Assembly (NCBI GenBank): GCA_003517725.1
Contig: DOZZ01000311.1
Coordinates: 7,466 to 18,357 of the forward strand
Length of the DNA stretch: 10,892 nt
Origin: Bryobacterales bacterium
GTDB lineage: Bacteria > Acidobacteriota > Terriglobia > Bryobacterales > Bryobacteraceae
Direction of reading: 5' to 3'
The position numbers and the translations under genes were made by a program. The notes beneath the pieces were generated by a model. That model was not told where the DNA came from, searched no databases, and saw nothing but the letters and a program-made list of their open reading frames with translations. Numbering within the stretch: position 1 is the stretch's first letter; each line of letters opens with the position of its first letter. Of the stretch, positions 7,729 through 10,892 are shown in pieces.

Positions 7729-8481
7729 TCAGGCCGCCACTTGTTCGAGACAGCTCTTTACGGAGCCCAGGAATTCGGCCGCATCCATGCCGTTCCAGAT
7801 CTTATGATCGACGCAGCATGTCAGCGTGAGCATGGGACGAATCTGCGCCCGGCCGTCAAGGGCCACGACGCGGTCCTGCACTCGTCCCGCGCTAAGCACG
7901 CCGGCAGTATTGAACAGGAAGGGGACGCAAACGTCAACAGACGATACGACGCTGACTTGAAACGTCCCGCTCGCCATGCGGCGGTACCAGGCCCGGCTCA
8001 GCAGGTATCGAATCAAGGCCTTGCGCAACACGGCAAAGGGCACTACCCAGCCCCAGCGCCGCAGCAGGGCCAGTCTTTTCTCATCTTCCCGCCGTACGAC
8101 CGCGGCGCGGTCGCGAATTTCAGCACCTAGTTGGCTCCAATTCTTGTTCGCCGCATCCTTGATGATAAGGACGGGGGTGACCGCGGCATCTCCCGCGACA
8201 CTGAGGCAAATGTCGACCGTGCCGGGATAGATGCGATGGTTGCCGGCCATGAGCTTGTGAAGCTTCGGGTGCTGCGCCAGCGCCGCGGCCGCCGCATGCA
8301 CCACCAGCGTGTTGTAGGTAACGGGCGTGCCGCGCTCCTGCATTTGGTGCCGGAATGCGACCGCTTGGGACATGTCCGCTTCAACTGCCACCAGACAGCC
8401 TGGGGGATCGATGGCGCGCAATCCGTCCCGGAACCAGCGTTCCGCGTAATCCAGCGTTTCGATGCGGTCGGCCGCGCTCAT
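7729..8481 (-). CDS. Stand-alone acyltransferase of the 2-oxoacid dehydrogenase E2 / chloramphenicol acetyltransferase fold
   Basis: The 250-aa protein equals only the catalytic domain of E2 components: it has no lipoyl domain and no E1/E3-binding domain, so it is unlikely to serve a dehydrogenase complex. Visible family features are VTYNTLVVHAAAAAL (54-68), the GTFQVSVVSSVDV strand (172-184) and the C-terminal active-site motif DHKIWNG (225-231). The general-base His (H226) is kept, but the usual Asp of HxxxDG is Asn (N230). A hydrophobic, basic stretch (about 140-168) replaces the central loop and may contact membranes. Its position between two glycosyltransferases suggests it acylates a sugar or the aglycone from an acyl-CoA or acyl-ACP. 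The ATG overlaps the upstream stop codon (ATGA, 8478-8481), so translation is coupled. The Asn could reduce activity. Confidence 0.8.
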   Translation of the reverse strand: MSAADRIETLDYAERWFRDGLRAIDPPGCLVAVEADMSQAVAFRHQMQERGTPVTYNTLVVHAAAAALAQHPKLHKLMAGNHRIYPGTVDICLSVAGDAAVTPVLIIKDAANKNWSQLGAEIRDRAAVVRREDEKRLALLRRWGWVVPFAVLRKALIRYLLSRAWYRRMASGTFQVSVVSSVDVCVPFLFNTAGVLSAGRVQDRVVALDGRAQIRPMLTLTCCVDHKIWNGMDAAEFLGSVKSCLEQVAA

Positions 8482-9728
8482 ACGCGGGCCGCCTGCTCGG
8501 CAATCTCGGCCGCGCGTTCCACTCCTCCCGCCGCGCGGCTGGCCTGGCCCAGCCTGCGCGCCTCTGCTCGAAACCTACTATCGGGCGGCAATACAGACCG
8601 GACCGCATTACGCAAACTCTCCACGGTCAGCTTTTTAGGCGGCAGCACGATACCGGCGCCGGTCCGGGCGAGTCTGGCGGCAATGGCCGGCTGGTCGTGC
8701 GCCAGCGGAATGGCCACCGCCGGGACGCCGAAGTAAAGAGACTGCTGCATGGTGTTCATGCCGGCATGCGTGATGGTCATGGCGGCGCGTGAGAGCAGTT
8801 CAATTTGTGGCGCGAAATTGACCACGAGTGGCTGTCCCGGCAGGTCGCGCAGGGCTTCTCCCTGGCCGTGCCCCAGCGCCAGGACCAGTTGCGCGTCCAA
8901 GCCGGCACACGCCTCGGCCATAATGTGGAAGTAGTGGCTGTTTTGGCTCTGCAGGGTTCCGATCGAGCCGTAGATCAGAGGCCGCCCGTCGAGTTTTTCG
9001 AAAGGAAACGGGCTATCCGGCATGGCCCGGTCGAACCATGGCCCCAGGTAATGAAATGTACCCGGCAGATGGCGCCGCGGAAAGTCGAATTCTCGCGGCA
9101 TCTGGGCGATTTGCGCGGCCGGCGAAAAACAATCGTCTGGCTGGCGCACCGGCCGCAGGTGCCACATCCGGCGGTAACAGTTCAGTGTTTCATTGATGGG
9201 GGCGATCAGACGCTTGAACAGGGTGTAAGCGATGGCGTTTCGAACCGCCCCGAGGGGCGACGCCGTATAGGACCAAGGGACGAAAGGCGGCGGTACCAGT
9301 ACCTCGTGATTCAGCGGCAGGCTGGTGCATACGCTCACGAACGGAAGTTTTAGGTGCTCCGCCACCGTTCCGCCAGCGGGCTCATTCTGGTCGGCTAATA
9401 AAACATCGACTTTAGCGCGCCGCATGGCGCCGGGGCCATCGCGCAAAATGACGTCTGAAATGCGGCAGGCGCACGACACTGCGTATTTCAGGGACGCCCG
9501 GCCGGTCAATTCACTCAGCTTTTTAACCGATGCGGGCAGCGCGCCAAGCGGGAAATCCCGTTCGCCGAGGGGACTAAACTCCAAACCTTGGGCGGTGGCG
9601 CTGGCTTGCAGATCCTGAACGTGGAAAAAGGTGACGCGGTGGCCCCGCCGGACTAAAGCGCGCCCGACAGCAGCCATTGGATTGACGTGGCCTGCGACTG
9701 GCGGGCAGACAACGCCGAAGTGTGGCAC
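8478..9728 (-). CDS. GT-B glycosyltransferase, MGT/UGT-type (GT1 family), cluster copy 1
   Basis: This is the 416-aa paralogue of the gene at 6446-7708 and aligns with it almost without gaps. The N-terminus is GVVCPPVAGHVNP with H14. A DQNEPAGGTVAEHLK segment lies near 113-127, then YGSIGT (253-258) and the donor signature FAPQIELL...THAGMNTMQQSL..GVPAVAIP..HDQP (305-347) with H321 and D345-Q346. Two copies suggest successive sugar additions or two acceptor positions. The start is GTG 9728: TAA lies in frame four codons upstream and no ATG, GTG or TTG intervenes. No Shine-Dalgarno is present, and a -10-like TAAATT sits 6 nt before the GTG. It is first in its operon, isolated from the PEP-CTERM gene by a strong terminator, and its stop overlaps the acyltransferase ATG. 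Confidence 0.9.
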   Translation of the reverse strand: MPHFGVVCPPVAGHVNPMAAVGRALVRRGHRVTFFHVQDLQASATAQGLEFSPLGERDFPLGALPASVKKLSELTGRASLKYAVSCACRISDVILRDGPGAMRRAKVDVLLADQNEPAGGTVAEHLKLPFVSVCTSLPLNHEVLVPPPFVPWSYTASPLGAVRNAIAYTLFKRLIAPINETLNCYRRMWHLRPVRQPDDCFSPAAQIAQMPREFDFPRRHLPGTFHYLGPWFDRAMPDSPFPFEKLDGRPLIYGSIGTLQSQNSHYFHIMAEACAGLDAQLVLALGHGQGEALRDLPGQPLVVNFAPQIELLSRAAMTITHAGMNTMQQSLYFGVPAVAIPLAHDQPAIAARLARTGAGIVLPPKKLTVESLRNAVRSVLPPDSRFRAEARRLGQASRAAGGVERAAEIAEQAARV

Positions 9729-9758
9729 ACAATAAATTTACACCACAGTCGTGCCACA
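9721..9758 (-). repeat. 8-bp inverted repeat spanning the glycosyltransferase start codon
   Basis: TGTGGCAC (9721-9728) is the exact reverse complement of GTGCCACA (9751-9758), with 22 bp between. The left arm contains the GTG start. If the mRNA extends upstream, this would form a hairpin hiding the start; if the mRNA is leaderless, it could be a DNA operator. Confidence 0.4.
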
Positions 9759-9763
9759 GTCTA
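9735..9763 (-). promoter_or_regulatory. Candidate promoter of the minus-strand glycosyltransferase operon
   Basis: Read on the minus strand, TAGACT (9763-9758, 4 of 6 to TTGACA), a 17-nt spacer and TAAATT (9740-9735, 4 of 6 to TATAAT) fit a promoter whose start site would fall on the G of the GTG start codon. A promoter is expected here because a strong terminator lies just upstream. Confidence 0.4.
9743..9761. repeat. Direct repeat CCACAGTC x2 inside the operon promoter
   Basis: CCACAGTC occurs at 9743-9750 and 9754-9761. The 11-bp period is about one helical turn, so both copies face the same side of the DNA. The repeats lie between and over the putative -35 and -10, a typical place for a repressor site. 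Confidence 0.4.
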
Positions 9764-9773
9764 GTAAGAAAGC

Positions 9774-9805
9774 AAAAAAAAGAGCCGGAATTATCCGGCT
9801 CTTTT
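9774..9805 (-). terminator. Strong rho-independent terminator of the PEP-CTERM gene
   Basis: AAAAGAGCCGGA (9778-9789) and TCCGGCTCTTTT (9794-9805) form a perfect 12-bp stem with a 4-nt ATTA loop. On the minus strand the GC-rich stem runs into an eight-base T-run (9781-9774). It lies 28 bp after the PEP-CTERM stop. The plus-strand side also has TTTT, so it could work in both directions. Confidence 0.9.
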
Positions 9806-9833
9806 CTAATACAGCTATGGGGTAGCTACGCGA

Positions 9834-10634
9834 TCAGGCGCGAAACCGGCGGCGAAATGCCATGCCGACAGCAAGCAAACCAGATCCGAGAAGAACAGTA
9901 GAGGCAGGCTCGGGAACCCCACTCGGAGCTTTACTCGGATTCAACGTTGCGGAAACCGAATCCGTGATTCCACCAGGCAGCAACGACTGGTTGATCAAAG
10001 ATTGAATATCGGCGTTCAATCCCGTAAACTGGGCGCTGAAGACGCCGGTGTACGGCGTGCAACCGGTAGACGGGCTGCCCGTATAGCCGCAAAGGTTCGT
10101 CGTAAACGAAACCGTTGTACTCGCAAAGGTGGTCGAGGTATTGTACGCCAGCGCCGTGAATACGAACGGCCCCACAGCGCAGCTTGCCGGCGTCGGACCA
10201 GTCGGGGGGCACGGGATTTGGTTAGGAATGACCAAATTCACCAGATCCCAGTTGATAACCCCAGGAACGCCGGTTGTGCTGATGAACGACCCGATTGAGG
10301 TCGTTCCGGCCGGAATGTCCTTGATACCACCTTGTGAACCTAAAAAGAACAGATTGGAATCGACCGGCGCATTCACCGAATACGAATTATTCTGGATCTG
10401 ATCGCAGGCGTCCGGCGTTCCCGTCGGAGGCGTTCCGTTAAAAAAGTTGATGCAACCCGTTGTCGGACTGCCCAGCACCTGGACGGAAAAGTTGCCCATG
10501 TTAAAAGTTCCACCGCCGCTGACGTTCAGCATGGTCGCGCCCGCCACCCCAGTGACGACCAACATTGCTGAAGCCAGCATCCCCACCGAGGACGCAGTCC
10601 TCAGCACTCTGTTAAAACTGTATCTATCAATCAT
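9834..10634 (-). CDS. PEP-CTERM sorting-domain surface/exported protein
   Basis: The protein is 266 aa. The N-terminus has a basic start and a hydrophobic segment (about 14-33, ending near VAGA), a signal peptide for Sec export. The mature part is rich in Gly, Thr, Ser, Asn and Pro and beta-prone, with six Cys (61, 77, 142, 152, 182, 192) that could form disulfides. The C-terminus has the full PEP-CTERM tripartite signal: VPEPAS (240-245), a hydrophobic helix (about 247-260) and the basic tail RRRFR. In known systems exosortase recognises this tag and processes the protein at the membrane for surface or exopolysaccharide association. No exosortase gene is in the window. The function of the mature domain is unknown. 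The ATG is supported by an ideal Shine-Dalgarno 7 nt upstream. Codon and residue composition differ from the enzyme genes, as expected for a secreted structural protein. Confidence 0.9.
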   Translation of the reverse strand: MIDRYSFNRVLRTASSVGMLASAMLVVTGVAGATMLNVSGGGTFNMGNFSVQVLGSPTTGCINFFNGTPPTGTPDACDQIQNNSYSVNAPVDSNLFFLGSQGGIKDIPAGTTSIGSFISTTGVPGVINWDLVNLVIPNQIPCPPTGPTPASCAVGPFVFTALAYNTSTTFASTTVSFTTNLCGYTGSPSTGCTPYTGVFSAQFTGLNADIQSLINQSLLPGGITDSVSATLNPSKAPSGVPEPASTVLLGSGLLAVGMAFRRRFRA

Positions 10635-10641
10635 GAAATTG

Positions 10642-10648
10642 CTCCTCC
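10642..10648 (-). promoter_or_regulatory. Shine-Dalgarno of the PEP-CTERM gene
   Basis: On the minus strand GGAGGAG lies 7 nt before the ATG at 10634. It is the only strong anti-SD match upstream of any start in the window and contrasts with the SD-less enzyme genes. Confidence 0.85.
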
Positions 10649-10710
10649 GAGATTTGCCTACCAGCCACTGTTGCTAAGCTAAACTGAAATCCTGCAATCC
10701 GCAACGCCCA

Positions 10711-10739
10711 CTAGTACTAAACCGTATACTTCCTGCCAA
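10711..10739 (-). promoter_or_regulatory. Weak candidate promoter of the PEP-CTERM gene
   Basis: On the minus strand TTGGCA (10739-10734, 5 of 6 to TTGACA) is followed after 17 nt by TACTAG (10716-10711, only 3 of 6 to TATAAT). It would give a leader of about 70 nt containing the Shine-Dalgarno. No better candidate was seen in 10650-10892. Confidence 0.3.
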
Positions 10740-10750
10740 AAACCTGTGAG

Positions 10751-10766
10751 AAAGTTCACGAACTTT
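10751..10766. promoter_or_regulatory. 16-bp inverted repeat upstream of the PEP-CTERM promoter
   Basis: AAAGTTC-AC-GAACTTT has perfect 7-bp arms around a 2-bp centre. It lies 11 bp upstream of the putative -35 of the PEP-CTERM gene, a position typical for an activator or operator site. The core GTTC/GAAC arms resemble dimeric regulator half-sites, but the regulator is not identified. Confidence 0.45.
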
Positions 10767-10892
10767 AGCTCCGGAAATGCTGGCCCCCGTTTCCCTACCG
10801 AAGCTACTGCTGGGAATCCAGTACATCAGGCCCATGCGGGCAGTATACAGCAAATGAAAGACGCGCATTTGAAAATTTTATTTGTTATTGCG

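Noticed and set aside
7729..8481. E2 subunit of a pyruvate or branched-chain dehydrogenase complex
   Set aside because: Lipoyl and subunit-binding domains are absent, the HxxxDG motif is altered, and the neighbours are glycosyltransferases rather than E1/E3.
6446..9728. Carotenoid glycosylation (CrtX) cluster
   Set aside because: The glycosyltransferases and desaturase could fit superficially, but no phytoene synthase, phytoene desaturase or cyclase is present and the synthase/oxidase pair points elsewhere.
10674..10868. 64-codon minus-strand frame upstream of the PEP-CTERM gene
   Set aside because: It covers the putative promoter and operator, has no ribosome site and no recognisable features.
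1..10892. CRISPR arrays, insertion sequences, tRNA or rRNA genes, attachment sites
   Set aside because: No regularly spaced repeats, transposase-like frames, terminal inverted repeats or tRNA-like structures were seen on reading both strands.

Overview
The window reads as bacterial, GC-rich, densely coded DNA. A PEP-CTERM surface protein, a FeeM-type N-acyl amino acid synthase linked to PEP-CTERM/exosortase bacteria, a secreted M28 peptidase and the protein style suggest a soil-type Gram-negative, most likely an Acidobacteriota member (Bryobacterales/Solibacter-like). The taxonomic call is inference; no rRNA or marker gene is present.

Layout. 1-603 (+): 3' part of a calcineurin-like metallophosphoesterase. 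698-2257 (+): exported M28 zinc peptidase with a PA-like insert. 2258-2836: a gene-free, AT-richer control region with a good sigma-70-type promoter and inverted repeats. 2867-6474 (+): FeeM-like N-acyl amino acid synthase, VAO/PCMH-type flavin oxidase and membrane fatty acid desaturase; the last two overlap. 6446-9728 (-): a tightly packed operon with two paralogous GT-B glycosyltransferases flanking a stand-alone E2/CAT-fold acyltransferase. It meets the plus-strand genes tail to tail with a 29-bp overlap. 9774-9805: strong terminator. 9834-10634 (-): PEP-CTERM protein with a strong Shine-Dalgarno and an operator-like repeat upstream.

Together, 2867-9728 looks like a compact six-gene biosynthetic cluster for a decorated lipid metabolite. 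The working model is as follows. The synthase joins a long acyl chain to an amino acid. The flavoenzyme, whose family oxidises para-substituted phenols, acts on an aromatic head such as N-acyltyrosine. The desaturase alters the chain. The two glycosyltransferases and the acyltransferase add sugar and acyl groups. I do not recognise this combination as a described pathway; product and substrates are inference.

A second theme is transcript starts. Four genes whose starts are fixed by a nearby upstream stop codon (698, 3779, 7708, 9728) lack a usable Shine-Dalgarno. All carry a TANNNT box exactly 6 nt before the start codon, the spacing expected of leaderless mRNAs.
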